NCBI RefSeq assembly: GCF_963259705.1
Contig: NC_081842.1
Location: forward strand, 179,866,349 to 179,930,348
Direction: 5' to 3'
DNA: 64,000 nt
Source of the DNA: Myotis daubentonii
Lineage: Eukaryota; Chordata; Mammalia; Chiroptera; Vespertilionidae
The notes below the pieces were generated by a model, which did not search any database, was not told where the DNA came from, and saw nothing but the letters and a program-made list of their open reading frames with translations. Made by a program: the position numbers and the translations under genes. Below are positions 1 to 12,905 of this stretch, in pieces (position 1 is the first letter of the stretch; every line of letters begins with the position of its first letter).

Positions 1-624
1 ATAGGGTTTAGAGATCAAATGAGATTGCATAGCATGCTTATAAAGGTGTTTTGGGACCTTCGACACAGTGGACATTCACAAGTAATGATGAAGATGCTAC
101 ACATATCTTGTAAGACTGAAGAACTTAAAGTGCCTTGGGGTCCCTATTGTATGTATCAATGTTGATTGTATAATCCCATTGTATGTGATATAACACGTAG
201 GTTTCCCTATGAGCAGGCTGTTAATGGGTTGGGGAATACCCACAGGTGAGCTGCAGAGGATCTGTGATGCTCCTGTAATTGTAGGCAATTGGGGGTATGC
301 ATGCTTAGATGGAGAATATCTATGCTTCCATTCATTGCTCTGTGACCTTACCAAGTTTAAGAAGTGTTAGCATAAGAATCTCAAAGTGGAACATGAGATT
401 GTTAGTAAGAGAGAATTGAACACCTGGCTCATAGCAACTTTAGAAATAAAGTCATTTTGTTATCTCAAATAACAAAGGGTCAGAGAGGGGTGGTCCCAAG
501 ATCCATGCAGTAGTTCAGATTTGGTATTTTGGGGCTCAAGTTTTCTGCACTGTCATCCTTAGACTAATTGCTTCATGGTCTCAGTACAGTGGCCATAGGA
601 ACAAATACCACATCCTATATAATA

Positions 625-889
625 TCCTATATAATAAAAGGCCAATATGCAAATTGCCCAAATGGCAGAATGACCAGTCACTGTGATGTGCACTGACCAC
701 CAGGGGGCAGACACTCAACGCAGGAGCTGCTCCCTGGTGGTCAGTGCGCTCCCACAGAGGGAGCACTTCTCAGCTAGAAGCTGAGCTCACAGCTGGTGAG
801 TGCAGCGACAGTGGTGGGAGCCTCTCCCACCTCTGTGACAGCGTTAAGGATGTCTTATTGATGGTTTAGGCATTGCACCGGGCCTCTAG
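625..889 (+). mobile_element. Non-autonomous Helitron (HeliBat-like), 265 bp
   Basis: The 5' end is TCCTATATAATAAAAGG and the 3' end is GGGCCTCTAG followed by T, the Helitron TC...CTAG pattern with insertion between A and T. The inner part (CACCAGGGGGCAG region) matches the elements at 20050-20514 and 21891-22361. The 3' subterminal GTGCAC hairpin of those copies is missing or degraded here, so this is an internally deleted copy. Confidence 0.85.
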
Positions 890-959
890 TCTTTATATAA
901 TCATTGAGAACAGAAAGAATCCAAGGCAGCCAGGTGATAGGATAAAGTTTTCCTCTAAA

Positions 960-1178
960 CATGTCAAATCTCAGAGGGAAGGTAGGGGAGGGTGGGGGTA
1001 AGGGGGAGAGATCAACCAAAGGACTTGTATGCATGAATATAAGCCTAACCAATGGACACAGACAACAGGGAGGTGAGGGCATGAGTGGGGCGGATGGGGA
1101 GGGCGGGTAATGGGGGAATAAGGACACATATATAATACCTTAATCAATAAAGAAATTAAGAAAATAAAAATAAAACAA
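960..1178 (+). mobile_element. L1 3' end fragment, bat type
   Basis: A very G-rich 3'UTR-like stretch contains CCAATGGACACAGACAAC, and then a GGACACATATATAATACCTT tail with an AATAAAG signal and an A-rich end. This is the characteristic 5'-truncated 3' terminus of L1 in vesper bats. The left boundary is approximate. Confidence 0.75.
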
Positions 1179-3054
1179 GATCCAATTCCCCAGAAGAAAC
1201 TCCCAAGAAGCAAGATACCTCTGGTTTCCTTCTTATTCTTTATTTGCCAGAACTGGATCATAGTGCCACTTCCAGCCAGAAGGGGGGCCAAGAAAACAAG
1301 TATCAAGCTTTTCAGTGTCTCTAAGGGACTGGGCAGGGAGAAGAGGCAGTGCAGGTGAAGCAGCTTCCCAGCGTCAGGGAAATGTGAGAGCTTAGTGCCA
1401 CAGAGACATGGAGAGGTCACACAAAGTATTGAATTGTGTGTGTGTGTGGGGCGGGGGCAGGGTGGGGGATGGGGAGGAAGAGTCATTTGGTAAGAAGCAG
1501 ACAGCATCCTGAGAAAGGAGCAAGGGAATCAGGTAGATCTTTCAATGCCTTAAGATGTCTTACTCTAAGCAGGTGTCATTCATTGGTGAGTAATACAGAG
1601 GCAGGGCCTGGAGTCCAAATATGTGAGTAGAAAAACTGTCATGGAATGGTTAGCTAATTGCTTTTGTTTGCAGCTGCTGATTCTGACCCAAATCTGCCCT
1701 CCCCCAATCCTCAGCTCTGATACTAGCTCTTAGAAGCCAGACCTTGAGCTCTGCCAGGATAAAGACACGCATCTCCATGGCTCCCCCAACTCTCCATACA
1801 AGCTGTTCCTGGGGGAGGGGACAGCGCAGTAGTAATGGGTCTAGTAATTAGCAGCAGCCCCGGGGCCTTGCAACACTTCTAAAAAGAGAGGGTGGTTCAG
1901 TCAGATCTGTCACTACCCCTGAGAGTTTCCCAGATGGAGAGACAGGTGGTGATCCCCAATGCTAATGACATCGAGGCCTTTAACCTGGAGTTGTTAGGGG
2001 GCATGAGTTGGGAGATGTGGGACAAAAGCAAAACAGGTGGACATGGAGTCTGCGTGTCTGTTGTTGATGGAAGAGACTATTTTTACATATAATCTTGGCA
2101 AACTGTGCTATCTTCAAGGGTAGGCAGAGAATCCACAGAAGTATGATGATGTAGTCATGTCCAAATAAACATGCAAAATGTGAAAACACTATATAAAAAG
2201 CCCAAGCCTTGCCTCATTTCAACCCCTCAATCCAAGGCTCAGGAATTGTGTGTTCATTTTTGCATATTAATTGGTAAATAAAAGTTTGAAATTTTAATAG
2301 CATGTTTATCACACTGAGTCAAAATGCCCTAAATTGCTATAATAATTGTTTTCTAACAAAGAATGAAGAGTAGTGGAATATAGAGTAGTGGAGGTGCCAG
2401 GTCATTTGTGTAGGGTATTTCTGGTGCAGGAACAGCACGTAAGGGGTGTAAAGTTGTAAAATGCAATGAGCATCTGACATTTTGTTTACTCAGCACTTCT
2501 CTTCCCTTCTCAGTACTTTTTTTTTTTTACAAAGTCCACTGCATGGTTGGAATGGAGCTACCATTCAGCTCCAGCATGTGGACACAATTGTCTGTTCTGG
2601 GAGCATACAAATGATGTGTTAGGACCAACCAAATTCTTCTCTAGGATTTTTGAGCTGCAGTTGGGAGAGAGATTTCAGTCAGCCCCTCATTAGTGACAAA
2701 CTGAGAGGTGAGGTGTAGGATTTATTAATGGCTCTGACCTGCAATTTGGGAAGGAGACAGAAACCTAGGTCAAAGGAGCTTAGATCAAAATGGCATTGAT
2801 TGGAAAATGTACCTAAGAGTAGTCTTTTTTTTTTTGTCTTTCATTTCTGTGTTTACTTTTTACAAGAGCAGACCAGGTACTTCCAAATGGTGGAAATCAG
2901 GATCAACAATAAATTCCACGTCTCACATTTTATTGGGATTTTGAGGGATGATAGGAGACAGAAAAAAATTAATACAATTTTTAGAACATTAAAAGTCTTT
3001 TGTAAATGTTGATGTACCCCTAAGTTGCCTTGAGATCTTCCTATCATGCAAATT
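1179..3054. other. Unassigned intron sequence
   Basis: There is a G-rich patch with a short TG run near 1436-1475 and a T run at 2520. Nothing else is recognisable, and the 60-70 codon frames have no support. Confidence 0.5.
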
Positions 3055-3150
3055 TTGACTCAGTAGGTCTGAAATAGTCCCTAAGATTTGTATTTCCAAC
3101 AAGCTCCCATGGGATGTTGATACTGCTGTTCCAAAGTCCATAATTTGACT
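3055..3150 (+). mobile_element. MER5A-like hAT fragment (right half)
   Basis: The stretch TCAGTAGGTCTGAAAT, then AACAAGCTCCCATGGGATG and CTGCTGTTCCAAAG follows the right half of the old mammalian hAT-Charlie MIR-sized element MER5A. It is diverged and lacks the left terminus. Confidence 0.6.
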
Positions 3151-3354
3151 AACAAAGTGTTCAAAGATAATGTTTAAGCATTAGGGAAATGTGAAAGGCT
3201 GGTGCAGTATGTGGTGGTATGGGAATGGGAGAAATGAGTTACAATTTGCAAGTAGGCTAATTAGAATAGGCCCAAGGTGGTGACATTTGACTAGACTTAG
3301 AAGAGGTCATTGTATTGACATGATTTAAAAAGATGTAATATTTTCTGTTTTAAG

Positions 3355-3915
3355 AACACCTATTAGTTAACTACTGCTACATAACAAATTATTCCCAAAC
3401 TTCACATCTTAAAGCAGAAAACACTTATTACTTCACTGCTCCAGTGGGATGCCTTAGCTGTGTACTGTTGCTCAGGTTATCTCACAAGGCTGCAACCAGG
3501 GTGCCAGTCAGAGCTGCTGCATTCATCTCTAGGCTCACCTGGGATGGGTCTGTCCCCAAGCTCACTCTCATAGCTATCAGCAGTCCCCAGTTCCTCACAG
3601 GCTGGTGGCCAGGCATCTCTCTCAATTCCTTGCCACATGGGCCTCCCCATAAGGCAACTCACAATGATGGTAGCTGGCTTCCATCGGAACTAACAAACAA
3701 GCGAACAAGAGGCCTGCAAGAAGGTGCTAGGGTCTTTCTCTAACCTAATTTTTAAGTGGCCTCTTATCTCTTTTGCCATATTCTAATTAATATAACTGAG
3801 CCAGTATGTCTGGCTCACACCTGGGAGGAAGGATGAGATTCCCATAGCCATGAATACCATGAGGGAGGAGTCTCTCTGGGCCATTTTAGAAGCTGCCTAC
3901 CAGAGCATGTATTTG
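3355..3915 (-). mobile_element. Old LTR-type repeat (MLT1/MER-like), reverse orientation
   Basis: The segment starts with TATTAGTTAACTACTGCTAC, and contains CTCACAAGGCTGCAACCAGG and CCTTGCCACATGGGCCTCC. These are landmarks of an old mammalian LTR repeat read in reverse. It overlaps two shadow frames of 99 and 61 codons that are not genes. The subfamily is unassigned and the right end is uncertain. Confidence 0.55.
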
Positions 3916-4780
3916 CCTATTCCCTTAAAATCTGGGTGTCTCATGCCCTTCTTCAGGTTGTTGTTTAGCCAAGAGGATCATGGGAATTTCTTGGCCCCAA
4001 TGGTTCTGATGAGCAGAATTGTCTTGTGCTGAGCTGTAACTTTTGTGGCAGGTCCAAGCTTGTTTCTTCTCTTTGAGGCATTCAGGCAGAGGCTGGTGGG
4101 CCACCTGAGAGCTCACGGACAGCTGAGCTCTGACTGACCCCCCGGCCATTTGAACACTACCAGTAAAATTGCCTGAGGAGCCTGCCAAGAAGCCAGATGC
4201 TGCCGCCAGAGAAACACCTTCTGTAGCCTGGCATTTGTTGGTAATTGCTCTCTGAGAGAAATAAACTCTTCATGTGAAGGGGGAGGAGGATGCCACCTGA
4301 TTGTCACATGTAGAGATGATTTAGAATGCATGCTACGAATGAAATGCAAAAGATTTTATTAAAAATATAGAAACCAGTTGTATAGATCAAAACTTGGGCT
4401 TTTAAAAAATCCACTGACTTGGGAAAATGCATCCTGTTTTCCAGGCGTAGAGTGAGACCTAGTGAATTGAATTATGTGTAAAGTGCCTCACCTGTTCCCT
4501 CAAGCCCATTCCTTTTGCAACGACATGTTTTTTAACTGTGAGAGCCACCACTTCCTTCTGGATCATAGATTTATGATGTAGAAGAAACACTGGCAGGACT
4601 GGGCAGTAGGCTCCACCACTTACCAGTAAGGAATTCAAGCTTTTGTCTGTTTTTCATCTTTAAACTGGGATAGTAATAATTCTCTCATAAAGTTGTTTTA
4701 AAGATTAAGTTAAACAAAGTAAAGCCAGGAAAAGTTCCTTGCCACTTAGAAATACTTAATAGTGTCTTCATAGTTGTTTA

Positions 4781-4964
4781 TCTATAATAATAGAAGTGTA
4801 ATATGCTAACTAGACTGGATGTCCTTCCGGACAACCTTCCGGATGAAACCAGGGCTGCAGCCTTGAGATGGAGAAAGCCGCCGCAGCTGCAAGGGTGGGA
4901 TCCAGGTAGCCACTGTGGCTGTGAAGGCCTACTCTTCCACGAATTTCATGTATTGGGCCCCTAG
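4781..4964 (+). mobile_element. Non-autonomous Helitron, 184 bp
   Basis: It begins TCTATAATAATAGAAGTGTA, carries the repeated CTTCCGGA motif typical of a short bat Helitron subfamily, and ends with a degenerate hairpin (CCACGAATTTCATGTA) plus GGGCCCCTAG and then T. No target duplication is expected or seen. Confidence 0.85.
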
Positions 4965-5079
4965 TGTACAAATGACATTGGGAGGAGCTTAATTATTAAG
5001 TCCTCCAACATAGATGGGGGAACTAAGGCCCAGAAGGCCAAAGGTTATATAATAGTTGTGTTCCACTCATCATCTATCC

Positions 5080-5107
5080 ACTCATCTATCCATCCATCCA
5101 TCCATCC
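5080..5107 (+). repeat. Short (ATCC/CATC)n tract
   Basis: About five uninterrupted CATC units follow a degenerate CTATCCACT stretch. It lies at the edge of a diverged old repeat that I cannot assign firmly. Confidence 0.7.
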
Positions 5108-5684
5108 AGTTGTTATTGAAGTGTACCCTGAACAGTTTTTCTCATTGCAGTGGCTACAAAGATGAACAAGTCAGGAAAACTACCTGCCCTCAAGGGATTA
5201 GACAATGAACAAACACATTCTTGATAGATTTTAAATGAAATAGCTACTGTAAAACAAATAGAGGTTGAAATGACAGAGTAGCTGGTAGGAGGGACGTGAG
5301 GATGCTGTTGTAGGTTGGGTGAGCTGAGACTTTAAAGAGGTGGCATTTGAGGGGAGTCTGTCAGATAAGAGGGAACCAAGAGAAGGGACAATAACTGCAA
5401 AGACCCGAAAGCAAAAAACAAAACAAAACAAAACAAAAAAACAGAAAGAAGGACAGGATGGTGAGTGAGCATGTCCCAGAACAAAGGAGATACTTATAGA
5501 TATGACAGGGAGGAAATTTGCTTAAACAAATGATGGAATTTCCTGTCATAAAGGTAAAGCAGTTTTTTTTGTTTTTTAACAGAGGATCTTTCAATGTTTT
5601 TAATATGCTAATATTTATTAAAATTTTTCAAGGTATCAGGGACCATTATATTTTGAAGTATTTTCAGAACTATTTAATCATGGC

Positions 5685-5752
5685 TCCCTGCCTCCCTCCC
5701 TCCCTCCCTCTAGTTTTCCCTCCAGCCTTCCCTCCTTCCTTCCTTCTGTTAT
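5685..5752 (+). repeat. Pyrimidine tract, (TCCC)n and (CTTCC)n
   Basis: A C/T-only run is built from TCCC units and then CTTCC units with small interruptions. It has low complexity and no other signal. Confidence 0.75.
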
Positions 5753-6294
5753 TTTTAAAGAACATCCTTAAAGACTAGAGAGTTTTGTGGGAAGCCCTGG
5801 TAAATTGCTTAGTGAACTTTTGTTAAACCCTATGAGCCTCACAACATCTCTGATGTAGGCAGGGCTGGTTTCTCATGCTAGAGATAAGGAATTTGAGGCT
5901 TCGAGTGCAAGGGACCTGCCACGTCTCTGATGGGAGCGAGTGGGACCTGCAGAGTCCCCATGAGCCTCCATGTTAGGTGTTCTTCCCAGAACCCCACACC
6001 CCCGCTGCAGTTGCAGCTTACTGAGCCTGGCCCATTGATGTTTGTTAAGTGCTTGATGTTTTTATATATTTTTTTAAAAAATTACAAGTAAGTATGGTTT
6101 TGGTAAAGTTTCCCTTTGGTGGGAAAATGTTTCCTTTGAAGCTCACGGTGGTTACTGAGCAATGGCTATGTTCTCACAGCTGTTGGGTGATGCTGAGGGA
6201 TTGATAAATGACATAGAGAACAAGCACATGTCTCCTCTTCCAAAAGGCTCACAATCTTGTTTCCTTTGAAGATTGGCCAAGTTATATTTTCTGA

Positions 6295-6500
6295 GTAATA
6301 ACAATAACATCATATTAAGAGCCACTGAGTGTCTGTCTGCTGGATACCAGTCATGGTGCTACGTGAATTAAAGATTAAATCACTAATGCTCATACTATGC
6401 TGAGAAGTGAGTGCCATTAATTCCATCTTTCAGTTAAGGAAACTGTGGCCAATTTAGCCATTAGCAAGCACAGCATTGCAGAGTTGTGGATAACCCTGTA
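6295..6500 (-). mobile_element. MIR SINE, reverse orientation
   Basis: The order of landmarks is that of MIR on the minus strand: CACTGAGTGTCTGTCTGCTG (for ACTATGTGCCAGGCAC), then ATTAATTCCATCTTTCAG and AAGGAAACTGTGG. It is diverged, and the ends are approximate. Confidence 0.6.
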
Positions 6501-8595
6501 CTTTGAAGAGCCTACAACACATGTTTTACTTTCTTGTAGAATCAGGAGAAGGAAATGAACTTTTAAGGCCAAAGATTATGTTTCTCCTTGTGCCAACACA
6601 GTCGTAGAGTGTAATTTTTAAACATTTTTTATAGCGGAAGAAGGGCTTGGCACCTCCACAGGTCACAGTGTGGGGACCATGAGAGGTGGCAGCTTGTTCA
6701 AAGCCATGCGGGGACAGGGCACACACAGACACAAACCCGGTCCTTTCCCTCCTATACCTTGGTGCCACACCCCCAATTGCCTTTCCCCGCACTCTACAAC
6801 GGTTAACCTGAGCATTCTTCCCACAGGAACAGTTGCTGCCTGAAAACTGGGCACCGCACCCATCACGTTAGCACCCCAGCTGCTCCAGGAAAAAGAAACA
6901 GAAAGGCACAGAGCCCTCTGAGAGGCTGCTCCCAGGGTTTCTGAGCAGCCACAGAGGCCCTCCCAGCGTCCTGCTGAGAGCTAGGGCCTCGGAGAGTCTG
7001 GCTTTGCTGTCCCTGTCCTGTGAAAGCGGGCGGTTTAGTCTTGCAGAAGCGTCAGTGTCCACTTAGACTGAGCGTGGAGCTGGCCCTGCGGAACCCTCAG
7101 GCAGTGAGCCAGTAGGAAAAGCAGCCACACTGGAGTTGAACACAGCACTCTGCCGACCAGCCACTCTGTAAATCAGAACCTTTGCCAAGTCTGGCTTTCG
7201 TTTCCCTGAGCGGGAGTCCTGTATAAATGGGGGTCACTTTCCATTCAAGGCCCACGGCACTTTCCTCCACTCTCCTGCATAAAATGAACTTAACCTTTGG
7301 GTGATTCAGGATCTCACGACAACTAGATTTGATCCCAGGTACACTGGCCCATGCCCTGATGATGGTCCCCATGGCAATGAGCTTGTGAAGCTATTCTGTC
7401 TTTGGCTTTGTTTATCAAGAGGTTTCTGAATTGTTATAGAAGGTAACTCGCTTAGATAAAATTGCATGTCCCATTTTGAGCCTCAGTTTCCCCATTGGTA
7501 AAATGAGATGCTTAGATCACTATTTGTAAACTCTGTCCTAGCTCTGGAGTCTATCTTTTGAGCAACTACTATATGAAAGACCGTAAGTTAAGATCCTGGG
7601 ATTTGTTGTAGGGATCAAATGGATGGAAAATCTTATTTACTTTATTGTATTGAGTAACATCTCTTGGCTACTGAGGAACTACTATTGACCAAGGACTTTA
7701 CATACTTTTTTTTTTCCCTCCATAAGAATACTGCAATATAAGTATCAGTATTCCCTTTTCAGAATTGAGGAATGTAGACTCAGCGAGGTTAAGAAACAGT
7801 GAAGTTTAGAGCCAGGAATTAAGCTTAAACTTTGCCTTTTGGTGTCTGTGATTTTTATCATCATCATTATGATCATCACACTGTTTGTTGCCATTTTCCA
7901 GTCAATTGAGAAGGTAGATGCAGACATACAGGCAGCACACTAACTCACCCAGGTTCCAGTGCAGTAGACTTGAGGTGAGGCATCCCCTGGCTCCATTTGC
8001 CTGGATAAGGATTCTGTTGGAAATTAAAGGTATAGTTCATTCCAGGAAGAAAAGCAACCAGAAAATGTTAGCTTCTCCTGATGCGTCCAACTGAATCTCG
8101 ACTTATTGGGAGCAAGGTCCAGGGCCATAAACCTCTGCTTATCAGCGTAACTGAGTTCTTTCCTCTCCAGATTAGCCGTTCTGTAGAGAAGGAATAACTG
8201 CTGCCACTCTGACAGCTCCTGAGTTTGATGTTTCTCTCTTTTACTTTTCTTCCCCTTCAAAGCTTGACTTTTAAGTCTGGGGGATTTTATGACCTGGATG
8301 GCTACCTCAGTTTCCCAACTTGATCAGACTTCTAGAACCCACACTTAATAAGAAAAGCCAGATACATTGCAACTCTCCGGTTATAGGTGCTCCCACGTGG
8401 GACTATCCAGCCCTCATGGAAGGATAGAGCACTTAGTTCCACAGCCCCACATGGCATACAGTCACTAGGACAGCCACAGCCAGCATGAAGCCCTGATGCC
8501 TGTTTCATGCTGCGTGTCACTTGCAGCCATCATTTTCCTGGCGCCATCACACAAGCAATGGAGTGCCAAAGGCCTGTCTTCAAATCCCAATTCTG

Positions 8596-8795
8596 GCCCA
8601 GCCAGTGTAGCTCAGTTGCTGAGCATCAACCGATGAACAAGGAGGTCACAATTTGATTCCTGGTCAGGGCACAGGCCTGGGTTGTGGGCTTGATCCTCAG
8701 TTTGGGTTGGGAGACAGCTGATCAATGATTCTCTCTCTCCCTCTCCCTTCCTCCCTGAAATCAATAAAAAGTATATTTTAAAAAATAATAAAATA
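8596..8795 (+). mobile_element. Ves SINE
   Basis: It has a tRNA-like head with A-box (TAGCTCAGTTGCTGAGC) and B-box-like (TTTGATTCCTGG) stretches, then a CT-rich part with TGATCAATG and an AAATCAATAAAA tail. Flanking 14-bp repeats at 8582-8595 and 8796-8809 match at 11 of 14 positions, as expected for an older L1-mobilised insertion. Confidence 0.9.
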
Positions 8796-9349
8796 AAATC
8801 CGTGTTCTGACACTCCCTATTGTCTCATGAGCAAACACTTAACTCTTGTGTGTCTAAGTGTGTCTGTGACAAGGAGAAGCTAAGATTGAACCCACTTGTT
8901 TGGTCTGTGGAGGAAGAATGATGACATGTAGGAGTCTAGCATTGTGAAGTCACCTTAGGAAATGATTCGGGAGCCAGAGGAGTGGGACAGAGGAGCTGAG
9001 ATTATGAGTGTTCTTATTTTCCCAATTAAAAAAAAGGGAGCCCCACAAAAGTTTTCCTTTCCTGGGTGGCCTGGCTAGGGAATGGGAAGCTGGCTTTGAA
9101 ACACCAAGCCTTCTGGGCAGAATGACTGACTGTGGTCTCCCTGGGAGCAAATACCCTGCTATTCTCTTTGCCCGAGGGCCTGGCTTCTTCCTCTGCCTCA
9201 CCCTTTGCTTCTGTCTCGCTCTCCTCTATATTCACACCAGTGCGTCCTCTGAAAAAAACTTATTTCTGTCTAAGGGGTTTGGGGCTTGCTGCTGCCTCTG
9301 CCTGAATGCTCTTCCCCCAGACATTTGTCTGCAGGGCATGTACCTTGAC

Positions 9350-9570
9350 CTTTTAAAAAGTTGCTCCAATGCCATCTCAGAGAGACCTTCCCTGAGTACG
9401 CATTTAAAAAATGTACCCCTTCCCAGCACTTCTTAATCCCCTCTCCATCCTTAGTTTTCTTCATCTCATTTCCCAACATCTGACCTACTGTATACTCAAC
9501 ATTCATCTGTGCCTCTCTGCCTCCCTCCACTAGGATCTAAGCTACATCCCCAGTGCTGAACCCTGTAAGC
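9350..9570 (+). mobile_element. L2-like LINE 3' fragment
   Basis: The run AGAGACCTTCCCTGAGTACG, the CTTCTTAATCCCC stretch and CTAGGATCTAAGCT follow the order of the L2 3' region. The terminal TGAATGAA-type end is lost. Overlapping frames on both strands are not genes. Confidence 0.55.
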
Positions 9571-10244
9571 AGACAGTCTGTAGGCAGTAAGTTACCCTGT
9601 GTGCTGATAGAATGAGTAAAGAACCGTGTTTAGAGAGGGGCCATGTGTTTGGATGCCCCTTGCTCTGATGGTGCTCAGGGCAGAAGATAGCTGCTTCTCC
9701 CACGTGATGGCACTTTGCCGAGCTCCTCCTCTGGTAACCACTGAAACCCCCCATTGTAATCCTGTCTGTGGATGGACTTTGTCCTTCCTCCTTTGTGGCA
9801 TAACTCTCAGCTTCCACAAGGGCCAGGGCAGCTGCCTATCCAGGAGCTACGCTTTGCAACACGATCACAGGGGTAACGCTTAATTTTTTAAATCTCCCAT
9901 TTGAGCTGTTTATTAGAAATTAATTTGCTCAGGTTGTTGGATAGTGCTTGTTTTTTGCCTGTGCCTGAAGTTTCAGGGAAGTGTTTTCTAGAATGTCACT
10001 CTGTGAAGCTGAGTCTTGGGAAATTATGTCCGAACAGAGGGCTTTTCTACAGTGTGGGCAAAAGTTTCGTTGTTCTGTAATCCTTTTAAAGGTCTCTTTT
10101 ATGCTTTTTGAAATGTTTCAGAAATAACTTGTATTGGGGGCAAGAGTCCTATAAGAGTGACTGATGTTAGAAATTGTCTAATACTATGAAAACATGGACG
10201 TGCTTTCTATGACTGATGTTCTGAATGGAGCACACATTGGATCA

Positions 10245-10535
10245 CAGTGGTGTCAGAAATTGACTAGGAATCAGGTGACCTGGCTAATTGTTCTATGTGA
10301 CTTGCTAACTGGGCAACTTAGGACAAACTATTCAATCTCTCTAAGACACATTTCTTCCCCTGCAAAAGGAAGACTCCAGATGACATCCAAGAGTCTTTCC
10401 TGCTTTAAAACTCTAGACTGGAAGCCTAATGCCCTTGAAAGTGGACACTGCTGCTTCTTAGGACTAGAGCTCGGGCAATCACCTTCCCTTTCAGAGACCT
10501 GATTTCTCAATCTTTGAAATGAGGGTCAGAAATTC
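10245..10535 (+). mobile_element. MIR SINE fragments
   Basis: Two MIR-like pieces lie in the same direction. The first has AGGAATCAGGTGACCTGGCT and TGGGCAACTTAGGACAAACT. The second, from about 10450, has GGGCAATCACCTTCCC and TTGAAATGAGGGT. The frames of 102 and 60 codons here are shadows of this repeat. Confidence 0.6.
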
Positions 10536-10559
10536 CTGTTTTGTGTTTTCCCAAGGGAA

Positions 10560-12660
10560 CTAAGAGAATTTTATTTGGACACACAGATGTGACAGTACAT
10601 TTTTGCTTATAGAGTCCTAATATTATCAGAAGCAACTTCTTATTTTATTGTGATTTCTGGCAGTGTGCCAATAAAATGGTGGGATAAAGACGTTGAGAGA
10701 TGAAGAGTCATTGAACATCATCTTGACAGTTTTTAAATTCTGCTTAACAAATATATTCCTTTTGCCTTTTCCTTTTGATTCTTTTCTTTTTTTAAATCCC
10801 AACCTGACATCTTAAGTTCTTGACTCCAGCATGGGGATAAGGGATTCTTAGCTTTCATGAAGGTTTTCAAAGGAGCATTTGATATCCTGTTTTTTAAGCT
10901 CTGTGATTTTTTTTGTAGGTGTTTCCCCCTGGAATTCCAGAGGGAAGAGATCTCTTCATGCTTCTTCTGATCATATATCCCTCCCTCCTTGGATGGCTAT
11001 TAGTTGTGAATGCCAAGAGAATCACAAATGTCGAGTGAATGACTATTTGCAGGACTAGCTGCTTTCTGAAAACTGCCAGTTAATGGGGACTTAGTCAAGA
11101 TGGGCACACTTTTTAGAGATAAACCCAATTAAAACTCTGGAGTAATTCATTTACCAGTGCGCCTCTTAGAAGCCATTTAGTATTAACTCTGTTATCTTTA
11201 TCTTTATTTGTTATCCCTAAAGGATACTTCTAATTTAGACTGTAAATTTGAATGTCCAAAGACTGAAATTCCCTCCAGAGAAGAAAAAGGCTTTGTTATT
11301 GGGGTCAGTGGCCCACAAGCCTTGGCTCAGGGGGCTGTGCAAAGGTACAGAGATTCAGTGGACAGAGAAGGAGGTTTGGTTTAGATTCAGCAGATGGGGA
11401 AGGAGATGTGGTCTTAGCAGCTTAGGACTCGGAGCGGGTATGGCCAGTTAACCTACTAGCAACAGATTCTGCCCTCTTACTATCGTCCCACCCCATGTAT
11501 GGGTTTTAGCCTTAGGGCTGATAACCTATAAAAAAGCATGATAAAGACCCAGGAGTCAGTTTTGTGCAAAGTACATATACAGACCTTGGAATCCAAAAGA
11601 CATGGACCGCAGTCATATTTTCAATACTTGTAGCTGGGAAACCTGTGGTTAGAGATATCTCGTCTCTTTATCTACCCACAGTAACATAGGGATGACAATA
11701 ACTACCTTACTGGATTGTTATGATGATGAAGTGAGTGCATGGACAGGAAAGTACTTGGCAACCCTCAATAGTCCTTAGAAAGAAAATGGCACCCATGTGC
11801 ATAGATGAAGGGGCAGCGTTAGGGCACCCTCCCAAGAAAAGCTGGAGATCTTTCTTTTTCATTGTTGCTCTCTTTTGACTAGGCTTGTTGTCTCCCATTA
11901 AATGAAAGTGGGAGGTGAGTGTGGAATGGAGGAAGTGGGTTGTTTGGGCCTCCAGCCTCAGTGTGCACATGCAACTCACCCTGGCTGCCCTCCAGAGGAG
12001 GCAAAAGGAGTAAATGACAAGATGTCAGCAAGGCACTTGGGGGCTTCTAGAAATACTCACCAGGCAATATTACATGCACATGATGGCAGCTATATGGAGC
12101 TGCCATGGTTGTATCATTAATCACTTTCTTGTGTTTATTATTAGTAATAAAGGCTTTAACCGAAGAGCCCGCTTTAAAAAATGTCTTTGGATATAATTGT
12201 GGAAACAAGCATTGGTGTTCCTTTTAAAATTTTGTATAAGAGAAGGCTACCCAGAATCCCCGTACTTGGCAGGCAGAAATTAATCTAAATTGTTTTCCAA
12301 ATTTACCAAGTGCTTGCCTGAGTAGACAGGGAGCCTGGGGGTATTTCTCATGGGAGTGTTGAGATGTGAATCCCAATATGAGATGTGAGTTTAAAAAGAA
12401 AGAAAAAAAAAGGTCTGTGTAAAGAGGGAAAATAAGTTTCTGAATATTTGACAAAACAGGTTATTTTTAAACTGAGGAAAAATCGGATTGTGGGGTTTTC
12501 AAAGATTTTGTGATTTTGCGTATCCAGCGATATGTGGACTGTTCCTGCATCTCCTTAGCACAGGGGCAGGAGATGCTGGAGGAAGAGAAGAGCACCTGTG
12601 CCCTCGGGTGACCTTCACTCTCCTCCAGGGACAGGGTTAGGCAGATTTGAAATTGACAAT
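10560..12660. other. Unassigned intron sequence
   Basis: The only hint is a MIR-like minus-sense trace near 11640-11760 (GATGACAATAACTACC then GTTATGATGATGAAG). Otherwise I see nothing. Confidence 0.4.
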
Positions 12661-12663
12661 GTA

Positions 12664-12905
12664 CACAAGGCAGTATGGTTTCATGGAAACACTGATATTT
12701 GGAGTCAGATGCCCTCAGGTTCTAGATCTGGATCCAGCCTGGAAATGGGACCCAGTCTTGATATTTCATCAATTCTGTGCCTCAGTTTCCACTACTACAA
12801 AACAGAGATAATAATACGTACCTTCCCAGCTTGTAAAGATGAATGAGATGAGGAAGGCACAGTGCTTAGCACAGAACAGGGCACATGTAGCACATCTTCA
12901 CAAAT
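12664..12905 (+). mobile_element. MIR SINE
   Basis: Landmarks in order are TGGAGTCAGATGCCCTCAGG, TGTGCCTCAGTTTCC, AGAGATAATAATACG and CAGTGCTTAGCACAGA. The element is nearly full length but diverged. Confidence 0.7.

Noticed and set aside
971..1507. 178-codon minus-strand frame
   Set aside because: Half of it is the antisense of the G-rich L1 3' end, giving proline-rich text. There is no coding signature.
9008..9436. 142-codon plus-strand frame
   Set aside because: It overlaps an L2-like fragment and several reverse frames. It has no splice sites or known domain.
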